A stretch of 64,000 nucleotides of DNA. Source: Oleispira sp963851095. GTDB taxonomy: Bacteria; Pseudomonadota; Gammaproteobacteria; Pseudomonadales; Oceanobacteraceae. A model generated the notes under the pieces. That model had not been told where the DNA came from and did no database searches. It worked only from the letters and a program-made list of their open reading frames with translations. Each line of letters starts with the position of its first letter. Within the stretch, counting starts at the first letter, position 1. Below, in pieces: positions 52,595-61,051 of the stretch. Location: NCBI GenBank assembly GCA_963851095.1, contig CAWKOX010000010.1, positions 248,001 through 312,000 on the forward strand, written 5' to 3'. The position numbers were made by a program, and so were the translations under genes.

Positions 52595-55309
52595 CTAGCG
52601 ATCAAAACGTTTAGCAATAGAGAGGCTAATTGCCTCTTTATTTATAAGTAAATTTTCAAAAGACATCGGCTTACAAATGCCAAATCCCTGAGCGTAATCG
52701 ACGCCAATATCTTTTAGCGTGAAGACAATATTTTCATGCTCAACCCACTCAGCCACCGTTTGAATGTTCATAGCCGTTGCAATGTCGGTAATGGATTTTA
52801 CGAACGCATGATCAACAATATCTTCTTCTATGTTTTTCACAAATGCGCCATCAATCTTTAAATAATCAACCGGCAAAGCTTTAAGGTAACTGTAGGACGA
52901 CATGCCTGTACCAAAATCATCTAATGATACTCGACTGCCAAGTTCTCTTATCTGACTAATGATTTTACTCGCAAGCTCCACATTAGCGATGGCATTCGTT
53001 TCGGTGATTTCAAAACAAAAGTTAGACCCCTCAATGTCATGTTTAGTGAGCGCGTTTTTAATGGTGCTCAAAAGTTGGTCATGATTCAACGCATCGGCGG
53101 TTAAATTAATAGAACAAAAACCGACATCAAAATTATCTTTAATGGCTTTAAACTGAGCAATCGCACGATCAATGACGCGTTGATCAACGTCCCAAGTTGC
53201 ATTGTATCGCTCAGCGGCGGGCATAAAACTGTTGGGATAAATAGTCTTACCATCTTTGCCTTTCATTCTGACCAATGCTTCAAATCCACACGCAGAATCA
53301 CCCGTGATGTGTTTTATAAGCTGATATTCAAGGAAAAGTCTTTTTTCATCAAGCGCTTTGCGCAACGTAACCAGACTTTCCATCTCGCCAAAGCGTTCAG
53401 ATAGACCGCTGTCTTCAGGAAGATAAAGGTGATTCCTGTTTCTTCCGGCTTCTTTTGCAGCGTAACAGGCTGAATCGACACAGCTTAGGATTTTTTCTTT
53501 ATCGCCTTCTAATGTGCTCAGATGCAAAATACCAATACTGCTACTGACGGTGAAGGTATTATCATCCCAGTTAAAGCGATAACTGGAAATTGAATGCTTA
53601 ATACGTTCAGCAATCGCCAACGACGATTCAACTGAAGGGGCTTGAATGATCATGGCAAATTCATCGCCACCAATGCGCGCAAGAATATCACCCTCCCTTA
53701 ATGTGGTAGCAATGCGTTTACTGATGGCAATAAGCAATTGGTCGCCAGCTAAGTGACCAGCAGTATCGTTTACAACTTTGAATTGGTCTAAATCCAAGTA
53801 AAAAATAGCGTGTTCATTACGACTGTCTTTACGCAATAATTCTTCAATAAAATTATCAAATGCTCGGCGGTTATAAGTCCCCGTTAAATCATCGTAAGAC
53901 GCATAGATTTGCAGTTGCGAATTAGATCGCGAAATTTCTAATAGATACTTCTTAACCAAAGCAGTTTTAATATTATAAAGCGTTGCAAGTCTGCCGAAGT
54001 CACCATTTTTAAAACCTTCTATCAGTGTTTCGCCTTCAGGATTATTAGCATACTTACGAATGTGCCGACTAATTAAAATAAGCGGGCGAATAAAGTAATA
54101 TCGAATAAAGAAAAAGAATACCGACATAGTAATAATGATGGGAATAAATAGCTGTTTGGAGGTTTCTTTAATGATATTAGAAACAGCCGTAAAGTCAGTA
54201 GAGGTTGGCGTGACAACGACTAACTTCCAATAAGACTCCGGAATGTGGAAGATTGAAGCATTCACTTTTTCTTGCAGCAAAAAATCATCATTTAACTGAA
54301 AGTGTTCCAATAAATAACTATTGTCCAAGGTCTCATCGATGTGACTGAGGATGGAAGAGGCCATGATCTCCGCTTGTTCTTGGGTGACTTGGTAACTGTT
54401 ATCGTGAAAATACTCGGCCATTTTTTGGTGCTGCGATTCGAACTCGGGGTGAGTATGATAAATTCGCTCAGAAAGGTTCAGAAGGCGTTCCGCAAGTTGT
54501 TTGAACTTTGGTTGTGTCGCCGCTAACTCAGCAATATTCGAGATCTGGTGTAGGCGCTCAGCTTCTGGGTTTTTATCGAACTCTTTTTCAGATGTACGTA
54601 CTTTAGACTGAGGAAAACTGATGAATTTATTATTCTGATCGACCAGAAACACATAGCCACCGAGTTTTTCTGACTGCTGCTTAAAAAAAGTATTTAAACC
54701 CTCAAGCTTCATATCAATGGTTGTTGCGCCGATATATTGCTCGTTTTTCCGAATAGGTAGGGTACAAGTCACCATCGGCTCTTTCGAAAATGGATCAACG
54801 TATGAGCGTGACCAATAACAGGTTTTATTCAAAAACTTAGCCGGGACATACCACTCCTCATTACGGTAGCCTTTGCCACCTTGGAGGTTGTAGTCGTTAT
54901 AAAAGTCGAGTTGCCCCAGCTCATTCTTGCCCCAGAAATAGCTGTTCTTGTCTTTATTGGGATCTAAAGCATTAGGTTCCGGCCAAATACCACCCCCAGC
55001 AACAAGGTTACTGGAAATATCAATATTAATAAGATTCGGGAGCACTTGGCGGTAAGTGGCGTCAGAGTATGGGATCGAGGTAACCGCAGCGGTTAAGCTT
55101 TCGGCTAACGAATGAATCAAAGATGTTTGTCTTACCAGTTCGGCCACAATAGCGTTGCCATTGGCTTCTACTTGTTTTGAGCTATCGCGCTCCAACTTTT
55201 GGCGCAACTCACCCTGTAAAACGTAGGCGAGCGTTAGCAGCAGAGTCATTGTTGCAACAATGAACCCTATCGATATCTTGAAGCTGGTATCGGACAAGTA
55301 CTGTTTCAT
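52595..55309 (-). CDS. dCache-GGDEF-EAL cyclic-di-GMP enzyme
   Basis: A 904-residue membrane protein. Helix 12-30, periplasmic dCache sensor (about 40-380, with GGIWPEPNALDPNKD and ATTIDMKLEGL), second helix about 385-405, HAMP-like linker, GGDEF (about 470-625) with intact ARIGGDEFAMII, then EAL (about 650-895) with FEALVRM and DDFGTGMSSYSYL. Both active sites look intact, so it could make and degrade c-di-GMP, tuned by a periplasmic ligand. Convergent with recQ. Confidence 0.92.
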   Translation of the reverse strand: MKQYLSDTSFKISIGFIVATMTLLLTLAYVLQGELRQKLERDSSKQVEANGNAIVAELVRQTSLIHSLAESLTAAVTSIPYSDATYRQVLPNLINIDISSNLVAGGGIWPEPNALDPNKDKNSYFWGKNELGQLDFYNDYNLQGGKGYRNEEWYVPAKFLNKTCYWSRSYVDPFSKEPMVTCTLPIRKNEQYIGATTIDMKLEGLNTFFKQQSEKLGGYVFLVDQNNKFISFPQSKVRTSEKEFDKNPEAERLHQISNIAELAATQPKFKQLAERLLNLSERIYHTHPEFESQHQKMAEYFHDNSYQVTQEQAEIMASSILSHIDETLDNSYLLEHFQLNDDFLLQEKVNASIFHIPESYWKLVVVTPTSTDFTAVSNIIKETSKQLFIPIIITMSVFFFFIRYYFIRPLILISRHIRKYANNPEGETLIEGFKNGDFGRLATLYNIKTALVKKYLLEISRSNSQLQIYASYDDLTGTYNRRAFDNFIEELLRKDSRNEHAIFYLDLDQFKVVNDTAGHLAGDQLLIAISKRIATTLREGDILARIGGDEFAMIIQAPSVESSLAIAERIKHSISSYRFNWDDNTFTVSSSIGILHLSTLEGDKEKILSCVDSACYAAKEAGRNRNHLYLPEDSGLSERFGEMESLVTLRKALDEKRLFLEYQLIKHITGDSACGFEALVRMKGKDGKTIYPNSFMPAAERYNATWDVDQRVIDRAIAQFKAIKDNFDVGFCSINLTADALNHDQLLSTIKNALTKHDIEGSNFCFEITETNAIANVELASKIISQIRELGSRVSLDDFGTGMSSYSYLKALPVDYLKIDGAFVKNIEEDIVDHAFVKSITDIATAMNIQTVAEWVEHENIVFTLKDIGVDYAQGFGICKPMSFENLLINKEAISLSIAKRFDR

Positions 55310-55402
55310 TTAAAAAATATCATCTAGAACTTAATTAAAAGCCTAGACAATATTTATTGAAATGACACTTAGAAAGGCAGAATTAGCCAGAGATAGTGAA
55401 GA

Positions 55403-56275
55403 TTAAAGTTCTTCGTAGGTATAGTTGTCATCCGCGTTGGCTTCACGCTCTTTACGTTTGCGCTCTTCGGCCAGCACTTCTCTGATCTCGTGCATCACAG
55501 AATCAACGTCGGCGCTTTCGGTAGATTCTTCAAACAGACCTGTCAGAATCGTATCGGCGGTTAAATCGCCATCTTCGTATAAGGCCCACATTTCTTTAGC
55601 ATAATGCGTGCGTAATAGTTCAGGCGCATACTGACCGTAATACTCGGTCATGTTTCTAACATCGCGCTCAAGCATGGATTTAGCGTGATTGTTGGCCGCG
55701 GCATCAACGGCTTGCGGTAAGTCGATAATTACAGGGCCGTAATCATCCACCAATACGTTAAATTCAGATAAATCACCGTGTACCAAACCAGCGACTAGCA
55801 TGCGCTTAACATCATTAATAACAGTTAAATGATCCTCGCGAGCTTGCTCAGCGGTCATGGAAACGTCATTTAGGCGCGGCGCAACATCGCCATCATCATA
55901 AGTCACCAACTCCATCAATAGCACACCATCGAAGCAACCGTATGGCGTAGGCACGCGCACACCGGCTTCTGCTAAGCGATACAAAGCATCAACCTCGGCA
56001 TTGTGCCAAGATTCTTCTTGCTGCTTACGACCAAACTTAGAGCCTTTTTCCATCGCACGTTGGCGACGGCTATTTTTGCTCTTACGGCCTTCTTGATATT
56101 GCACAGCTTGTTTGAAGCTGCGCTTGGCCGCTTCTTTATAAACTTTGGCGCAACGAATTTCGTCGCCGCAGCGCACAACATAGACAGTAGCTTCTTTTCC
56201 ACTCATTAGCTGGCTGAGGACTTCGTCCACAACACCATCGTCAACTAAAGGCTGGATTCTTTTAGGAGTTTTCAT
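55403..56275 (-). CDS. RIO1-family serine protein kinase
   Basis: About 290 residues starting MKTPKRIQPL; an upstream frame to 56401 is not conserved. RIO signatures: nucleotide loop SGKEATVYVVR, KVYKEAAKRSFKQA, catalytic LVHGDLSEFNVL and metal-binding VIIDLPQAVD. RIO kinases in bacteria resemble those of pseudomonads; targets are unknown, possibly ribosome maturation by analogy with eukaryotic RIO1. Divergent from the glutaredoxin gene. Confidence 0.9.
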   Translation of the reverse strand: MKTPKRIQPLVDDGVVDEVLSQLMSGKEATVYVVRCGDEIRCAKVYKEAAKRSFKQAVQYQEGRKSKNSRRQRAMEKGSKFGRKQQEESWHNAEVDALYRLAEAGVRVPTPYGCFDGVLLMELVTYDDGDVAPRLNDVSMTAEQAREDHLTVINDVKRMLVAGLVHGDLSEFNVLVDDYGPVIIDLPQAVDAAANNHAKSMLERDVRNMTEYYGQYAPELLRTHYAKEMWALYEDGDLTADTILTGLFEESTESADVDSVMHEIREVLAEERKRKEREANADDNYTYEEL

Positions 56276-56440
56276 AAGCGCTTTATACCCTAGACAGGTA
56301 GTACAGGCAAGCAGCTTGGCCTGTGTACTGGCTACTAACCGCCAGATAAGTATAATGCGCGCCTGTCTCATTAAATATAGACACCGTAAATACCGACACA
56401 CTGAATACAGAACGCGTTCAAACCAACGCAGGAGAGCATC

Positions 56441-56830
56441 ATGTTTATAGTTCGAGCGATATTAGGCGCCTTAATCTTGTTTTTTAACTGGGTATTCACG
56501 CCAAAAAGCATCAAACGTGAAGCCACAGAACAAGCTGAAATTGATGCTCAGACTCAAAAGCTCGCGTTATACCAATATGCAGCTTGCCCATTCTGCGTAA
56601 AAGTACGCCGCGCCATGAAACGCAACGGCCTAACTATTGAAACCCGCGATGCGAAACGCAGCGAACAAGCGAAAGAAGAATTAGTAAACGGCGGCGGCCA
56701 GCTAAAAGTACCTTGCCTACGAATTGAAGAAGACAACGGCGAAGTCCGTTGGATGTATGAATCTGGCGACATCATCAACTATCTAGAACAACGCTTCAGC
56801 CCAGCTGAAGCTGAAAGCAAAACCGCTTAA
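56441..56830 (+). CDS. Membrane-anchored glutaredoxin-like protein
   Basis: A 129-residue protein: N-terminal hydrophobic helix (about 5-20), then a glutaredoxin domain with active site CPFC (Cys49, Cys52), GGQLKVPCLR (cis-Pro) and YESGDIINYLEQ. It reduces disulfides with glutathione; anchoring suggests a membrane-proximal partner. RBS AGGAGAG is eight bases before the ATG. A palindromic repeat follows the stop. Confidence 0.9.
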   Translation: MFIVRAILGALILFFNWVFTPKSIKREATEQAEIDAQTQKLALYQYAACPFCVKVRRAMKRNGLTIETRDAKRSEQAKEELVNGGGQLKVPCLRIEEDNGEVRWMYESGDIINYLEQRFSPAEAESKTA

Positions 56831-56846
56831 GTAGTGATTTTTTATG

Positions 56847-56904
56847 TGAGTCGCCCACTAGGGCGACTCAACGAATAGGATAAGTAGGTCGAGGTTCACT
56901 CGAC
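56847..56904. repeat. Pair of GTCG-type palindromes (REP/BIME-like)
   Basis: TGAGTCGCCC-acta-GGGCGACTCA (56847-56870) and GTCGAG-gttca-CTCGAC (56888-56904, preceded by taggtcg). The same two hairpin types occur together in the 118-bp repeats at 58338 and inside hsdM. No transposase is nearby. Confidence 0.7.
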
Positions 56905-56951
56905 AACCCGCACAATACTCTTCTTGTAAAAGCACTCCGCACTCGCTATCG

Positions 56952-56989
56952 TACGTCTTGTTGACTAAAATATTTTTAACACGGACGTA
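56952..56989 (+). promoter_or_regulatory. Candidate operator dyad before the WYL gene
   Basis: TACGTC-t-TGTT (56952-56962) and AACA-cg-GACGTA (56978-56989) form an imperfect inverted repeat around an AT-rich centre, ending 4 bp before the GTG. A TTGACT -35-like hexamer lies inside. BrxR/CapW-type regulators bind such dyads to repress themselves; assignment is inferred. Confidence 0.45.
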
Positions 56990-56993
56990 AATA

Positions 56994-57857
56994 GTGACAT
57001 CTTCAAACCTTGCCATAGCCCAAGAACTCACCCGCGAACAACGCCAATGCTTCGCCTACATTGAAATCATCATCCAATGGGAAGGGCGCTTAACACTCCA
57101 GCATCTACAACAAGAATTCGGATTTGGTCGCAGCAAAGCCAAAAAGCTACTGAATGAATACTTAGAGCTACAACCCAGCAACCTAATCTACGACGCCTCG
57201 CTAAAAGGCCACAAACCCAGCGATCAATTCACCCCAGCATTCACCCATGGCCACATCGACGAATACTGCCGCAGTGAATTATCCGACGTAATCGGCATTC
57301 AGCTATTAGAAGCACCACTAAGAAACATCGACCCCAACCTAATACGCCCAATACTGCGCGCCATTCGCAACCAACAACGCATCGATATTGGCTACCAATC
57401 ATTATCCAGCCCAGATTACGAATCCAGAATCATCAGCCCACACAGCTTAGTATTTGATGGCTTGCGCTATCACGTTCGCGCACACTGTGAAAAGAACAAC
57501 GCCTACCGCGACTTTGTACTATCACGTTTCTGTTTTGAATCCGAAGCACTCAAACCCGAATTTGAAGGCCCAAGCGACCATGGCAAAGAACAAGATCAAG
57601 AATGGAATACCCAGTTGGTTTTAAGCATCGAACCCGACAACCGCCTGAACGAACAACAACAACGCATCATCGGTTTAGATTACCAAATGCAGCAAAACGA
57701 ACAGGGCAGTTGGATACGTGAAATCCCCGTGCGGGCAGCATTAGCGCGCTATTTACTGCAACGCCTGCGCTTAGATCAGTACCAAGCAATACCCGAAGCC
57801 CAGCAAATAGTGATTAGCCAAAGCTGCTGTAAAGCATTCGAACCGTATTTGAAATAA
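56994..57857 (+). CDS. WYL-domain transcriptional regulator (BrxR/CapW-like)
   Basis: A 287-residue regulator starting at GTG. N-terminal winged helix (LTLQHLQQEFGFGRSKAKKLLNEYLE), a linker (SNLIYDASLKGHKPSDQFTPAF) typical of the BrxR/CapW group, the WYL domain (IRNQQRIDIGYQSL ... PHSLVFDGLRYHVRAHC) and a C-terminal dimer domain. These proteins control phage-defence operons (BREX, CBASS, RM). Here it precedes a type I RM locus by about 0.96 kb of repeats. Its last 80 codons and terminator are tandemly duplicated downstream. Confidence 0.85.
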   Translation: MTSSNLAIAQELTREQRQCFAYIEIIIQWEGRLTLQHLQQEFGFGRSKAKKLLNEYLELQPSNLIYDASLKGHKPSDQFTPAFTHGHIDEYCRSELSDVIGIQLLEAPLRNIDPNLIRPILRAIRNQQRIDIGYQSLSSPDYESRIISPHSLVFDGLRYHVRAHCEKNNAYRDFVLSRFCFESEALKPEFEGPSDHGKEQDQEWNTQLVLSIEPDNRLNEQQQRIIGLDYQMQQNEQGSWIREIPVRAALARYLLQRLRLDQYQAIPEAQQIVISQSCCKAFEPYLK

Positions 57858-57859
57858 AC

Positions 57860-57891
57860 AAAAACAGGGTTGAAAAACGACCCTGTTTTTT
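57860..57891 (+). terminator. Terminator of the WYL gene (copy 1)
   Basis: AAAAACAGGGT pairs with ACCCTGTTTTT (loop tgaaaaacg) followed by a T-run, 3 bp after the WYL stop. Confidence 0.92.
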
Positions 57892-57921
57892 AACCAGTAT
57901 TGAAGCAACACAAGAGATCAG

Positions 57922-58194
57922 GTGAAATGGCTTTACACGGATGAAGCACGGATGTTTTTAAGTATCGAACCCGACAACCGCCTGAACGAACAACAAAAAC
58001 GAATCATAGGTTTAGACTACCAAATGCAGCAAAGCGCACAGAGCAGTTGGATACGTGAAATCCCAGTGCGGGCTGCCTTAGCTAAGTATTTACTGCAAAG
58101 GCTGCGCTTAGATCAGTACCAAGCAATACCCGAAGCCCAGCAAATAGTGATTAGCCAAAGCTGCCGGAAAACATTCGAACCGTATTTGAAATAA
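57922..58194 (+). pseudogene. Duplicated C-terminal fragment of the WYL regulator
   Basis: A 90-codon frame whose first 10 codons (MKWLYTDEAR) come from the repeat tail and whose remaining 80 copy the WYL C-terminal dimer domain (SIEPDNRLNEQQKRIIGLDYQ to AFEPYLK-like end). It lacks the DNA-binding and WYL domains. If translated it could form mixed dimers with the full regulator, but no RBS is evident. Confidence 0.75.
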
Positions 58195-58196
58195 GC

Positions 58197-58228
58197 AAAA
58201 ACAGGGTTGAAAAACGACCCTGTTTTTT
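58197..58228 (+). terminator. Terminator, copy 2 of the duplication
   Basis: Exact copy of the 57860-57891 terminator (AAAAACAGGGT / ACCCTGTTTTT, T-run), shifted by 337 bp. Confidence 0.9.
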
Positions 58229-58337
58229 AACCAGTATTGAAGCAAAGCCAGAGATCAGGTGAAATGGCTTTACACGGATGAAGCACGGACTGCTTGGCCA
58301 CGGAAGGCAAAATTCTTTATTGGACATAATTTTTATG

Positions 58338-58645
58338 TAGGTCGGCCTTTAGGCTGACACCCATAGTGCAAATATCTTTTAATTCTGTCGCCCTAAAGGA
58401 CGACCCACACAAGATATTTGCATTAACCGTTAATTGTGATCAAACACAATAACTGTAGGTCGGTCTTTAGACCGACACCCGTAATGCAATTATCTTTTAA
58501 TTCTGTCGCCCTAAAGGACGACCCACACAAGATATTTGCATTAACCGTTAATTGTGATCAAACACAATAAATGTAGGTCGGTCTTTAGGCCGACAGCCGT
58601 ACTGCAAATATCCTTTAATTCTGTCGCCCTAAAGGACGACCCACA
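58338..58645. repeat. Three tandem 118-bp repeats with two hairpins each
   Basis: Units begin at 58338, 58456 and 58574 (period 118 bp), the third shortened. Each contains taggtcggtctttagaccgac-type and gtcgccctaaaggacgac-type palindromes, an AT-rich centre and a linker (attaaccgttaattgtgatcaaacacaata in the first two). They resemble a BIME array. They lie between the WYL duplication and hsdM and hold no gene. Confidence 0.9.
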
Positions 58646-58821
58646 TTGCCTAGCATTGCCCAAACAGCTCCAAAAGAGTATAAATAGGGTATATACAAAA
58701 ATATCACTATTGCTGCTCAAAAAAGCAGCAAAAACAGCAGGTTAAGGATAACCAAGAGCTACTTTTGCTCGGTCTATCTCCTTTGTTCGGTTTCCTTCCT
58801 GCCTTCAACAGAAGATCAAAA
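58646..58821. promoter_or_regulatory. hsdM upstream region with palindrome and hairpin
   Basis: Contains the palindrome GTATATAC (58689-58696) and a perfect 8-bp hairpin TTGCTGCT-caaaaa-AGCAGCAA (58710-58731), about 90 bp before hsdM. Promoter hexamers are not clear. These are candidate sites for control by the WYL regulator. Confidence 0.4.
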
Positions 58822-60567
58822 ATGACCAAAACCGTTTTACAAACAGAAGAACAAGCCTTTCTAGATTCATTAGAAAAGAAGCTTTGGACCAGTGCCAACA
58901 AACTCCTGCCATCGTTAGATGCCTCTCAGTACAAACACGTTATGTTGGGCTTGGTATTTATCAAATACGTATCTGATGCGTTTGACCTGCGCCGTAAAGA
59001 GCTAAAAGCACAGCTAACCAACCCCGACCATGAATACTTTTTAGACCCTGCCGATTTTGAAGACGAAGAATACCAACAAGAAATTGAAGCCGAATTAGAA
59101 GTCCGCGATTACTACCTAGAAACCAATACCTTCTGGGTGCCTAGCCAAGCACGCTGGCAGTTTTTGCAAGACAATAACAAAACCGTTATCGGTGGTGCAG
59201 AACTCAGTATTAAAGAGGCTGACGGCAAACCCAAAACACTAAAAATCAGTTCGGTCGGTCACTTAATCGACAGCGCCTTAGAAGCCATCGAAGCCGACAA
59301 CCCAAAACTAAAAGGCGTGTTAAATAAACGCTATACCCAATTACAAATCGACCAATCCAAACTCGGTGAATTGATCGATCTGGTTGCGACCATTCCTTTT
59401 GACCACGCCTCGCTCAACAGCAAAGACATACTCGGTCACGTTTACGAATACATGCTAGGCCAGTTTGCCCTTGCCGAAGGTAAAAAAGGCGGTCAGTTCT
59501 ATACGCCAAAATCCATCGTGACCTTAATCGTACAAATGATGGAACCCTTCAAAGGGCGTGTATACGACCCAGCCATGGGCAGTGGCGGTTTCTTTGTACA
59601 ATCTGAAAAGTTTATTGGCGAACACCAAGGCAAAATAGGCGACGTTTCTATCTACGGGCAAGAAGCCAACCACACCACTTGGCAGCTGGCCGCCATGAAC
59701 ATGGTGATTCGCGGAATCGACTTTAACTTTGGTAAACAACCCGCCAGCACCTATACCCACAACCAACACCCCGATTTACGCGCCGACTTTGTTATGGCAA
59801 ACCCTCCCTTCAATATGAAAGAGTGGGACACAGGCGTAGATGAAAACGACCCACGCTGGCAATATGGCAAGCCGCCATCAGGCAACGCCAACTTTGCATG
59901 GCTACAGCACATGCTGTATCACACCGCGCCAAACGGCAGCTTAGGTTTGTTACTGGCCAACGGCTCAATGAGTTCTAATACCTCGGGTGAAGGGGTAATA
60001 CGCCAAAAGCTCATCGAAAATGACCTAGTAGAATGCATGGTTGCCTTACCCGGCCAGCTATTTACCAATACTCAAATTCCCGCCTGTATTTGGTTTTTAA
60101 CCAAAAACAAAGGCGCACGCACAGCCGCTTCTGGCCGAAAACTGCGTGATCGCAAAGGCGAAGTCTTATTCATCGACGCACGCCAAATGGGTTACATGAA
60201 AGATCGCGTATTGCGAGACTTTACCGATGATGATTTAAAACACATTTGCGACACCTTTCATAACTGGCAAACCGAAGGCCAAGATTCAGCACAACAAACT
60301 GTAGGTCGGGATTTATCCCGACAAGAAGCTGCTTACGAAAACATCGCAGGCTATTGTAAATCCGCCAAATTAGAAGAAATACAAAAGCATGATTACGTAC
60401 TCACCCCAGGGCGTTACGTAGGCGCTGCCGAAGAAGAAGACGACGGCGAACCCTTTGCCGATAAAATGGCACGTTTAACCAGCACACTGAAAGAACAGTT
60501 TGAAGAATCTAGCCGCTTAGAAGCTGAGATTAAAACGAACTTGGCGGGGTTGGGTTATGATGTCTGA
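58822..60567 (+). CDS. hsdM: Type I restriction-modification methyltransferase subunit
   Basis: About 581 residues starting MTKTVLQTEEQAFLDSLEKK; a longer frame from 58765 has no support. N-terminal HsdM_N helical domain, then SAM motif I DPAMGSGGFF, catalytic motif NPPFNMKEWD and C-terminal LTPGRYVG. It methylates adenine at sites chosen by HsdS. Near residue 495 a 24-bp palindrome gives an in-frame insert (QTVGRDLSRQ) found in the REP-like repeats outside genes. It overlaps hsdS by 8 bp. Both catalytic motifs are intact. Confidence 0.95.
   Translation: MTKTVLQTEEQAFLDSLEKKLWTSANKLLPSLDASQYKHVMLGLVFIKYVSDAFDLRRKELKAQLTNPDHEYFLDPADFEDEEYQQEIEAELEVRDYYLETNTFWVPSQARWQFLQDNNKTVIGGAELSIKEADGKPKTLKISSVGHLIDSALEAIEADNPKLKGVLNKRYTQLQIDQSKLGELIDLVATIPFDHASLNSKDILGHVYEYMLGQFALAEGKKGGQFYTPKSIVTLIVQMMEPFKGRVYDPAMGSGGFFVQSEKFIGEHQGKIGDVSIYGQEANHTTWQLAAMNMVIRGIDFNFGKQPASTYTHNQHPDLRADFVMANPPFNMKEWDTGVDENDPRWQYGKPPSGNANFAWLQHMLYHTAPNGSLGLLLANGSMSSNTSGEGVIRQKLIENDLVECMVALPGQLFTNTQIPACIWFLTKNKGARTAASGRKLRDRKGEVLFIDARQMGYMKDRVLRDFTDDDLKHICDTFHNWQTEGQDSAQQTVGRDLSRQEAAYENIAGYCKSAKLEEIQKHDYVLTPGRYVGAAEEEDDGEPFADKMARLTSTLKEQFEESSRLEAEIKTNLAGLGYDV
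60302..60325 (+). repeat. REP-like palindrome inserted in frame in hsdM
   Basis: taggtcgggatttatcccgac: GTCGGGAT pairs with ATCCCGAC around TT (60305-60322). It shares the taggtcgg core with the 118-bp repeats at 58338-58645. Encoded residues VGRDLSRQ break the usual HsdM loop between FHNW and YENIAGYCK without shifting the frame. Confidence 0.75.
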
Positions 60568-61051
60568 TTGGCCTACGAATTCAGTTGAAGATTATTTAAG
60601 TTAGTAGACGTATGGCTCTACTAAGCTATGGCCAGATGCTGATCAGGGTGACGTAGCAATTACTAGTCGAAAGATGTACCACTGGATGGTGAAATTAATT
60701 TTAACTGATTGCTCTGAATATTACATAGGAAGCTTACGATACTAGTAACAAGAAAGAGCAGGCCTAAAGATCGGTGATATGTTGCTAACTATAAGATGGT
60801 ACCTATGGGTGAGGTTAGCTATTGTTCGAGAAGAAGTACTTTGCTGAAATCAATCAGTTGCTGTAATTCGACCTGAATCAAAAAATTAATCCTGAATATA
60901 TTTATTACTTGTTTTCAACTACTGATTTCAAAGGCAACATGATTACTGATTCTGATGGTACACTGGTAATTAAGCATAATTATAGTACTCGTTTGGAAAT
61001 ATTGAGTTAGATATACCTCCTATTGAAGTACAAAACAGTATTGCATAAGCA
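60560..61051 (+). pseudogene. hsdS: Wrecked first half of hsdS (TRD1)
   Basis: From the ATG overlapping hsdM (MSDWPTNSVEDYLS then stops) the region carries stops and frameshifts, yet HsdS pieces persist in changing frames: QSVAVIRPESK, KINPEYIYYLFSTTDFKGNM and LDIPPIEVQNSIA just before a stop. At least five disablements are visible. The first target-recognition domain cannot be made. Confidence 0.85.

Larger units (their letters stand above)
57617..58290 (+). repeat. 337-bp tandem duplication of the WYL gene 3' end and terminator
   Basis: Two copies in direct tandem with a constant offset of 337 bp (57621/57958, 57864/58201). Each holds the last 80 codons of the WYL gene, the terminator and a 50-bp tail ending gatgaagcacgga. 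The coding parts have diverged at many positions, largely silent, while the tail is almost identical. It is a scar of unequal recombination with a related allele or of an inserted element. No transposase or integrase is present. Confidence 0.9.

Noticed and set aside
57617..58290. Insertion sequence with terminal repeats
   Set aside because: The repeat contains only gene 3' end, terminator and tail; no transposase and no inverted termini.
58338..58645. CRISPR array
   Set aside because: The period is 118 bp with no unique spacers between identical short repeats, and no cas gene is near. It is a tandem palindrome array.
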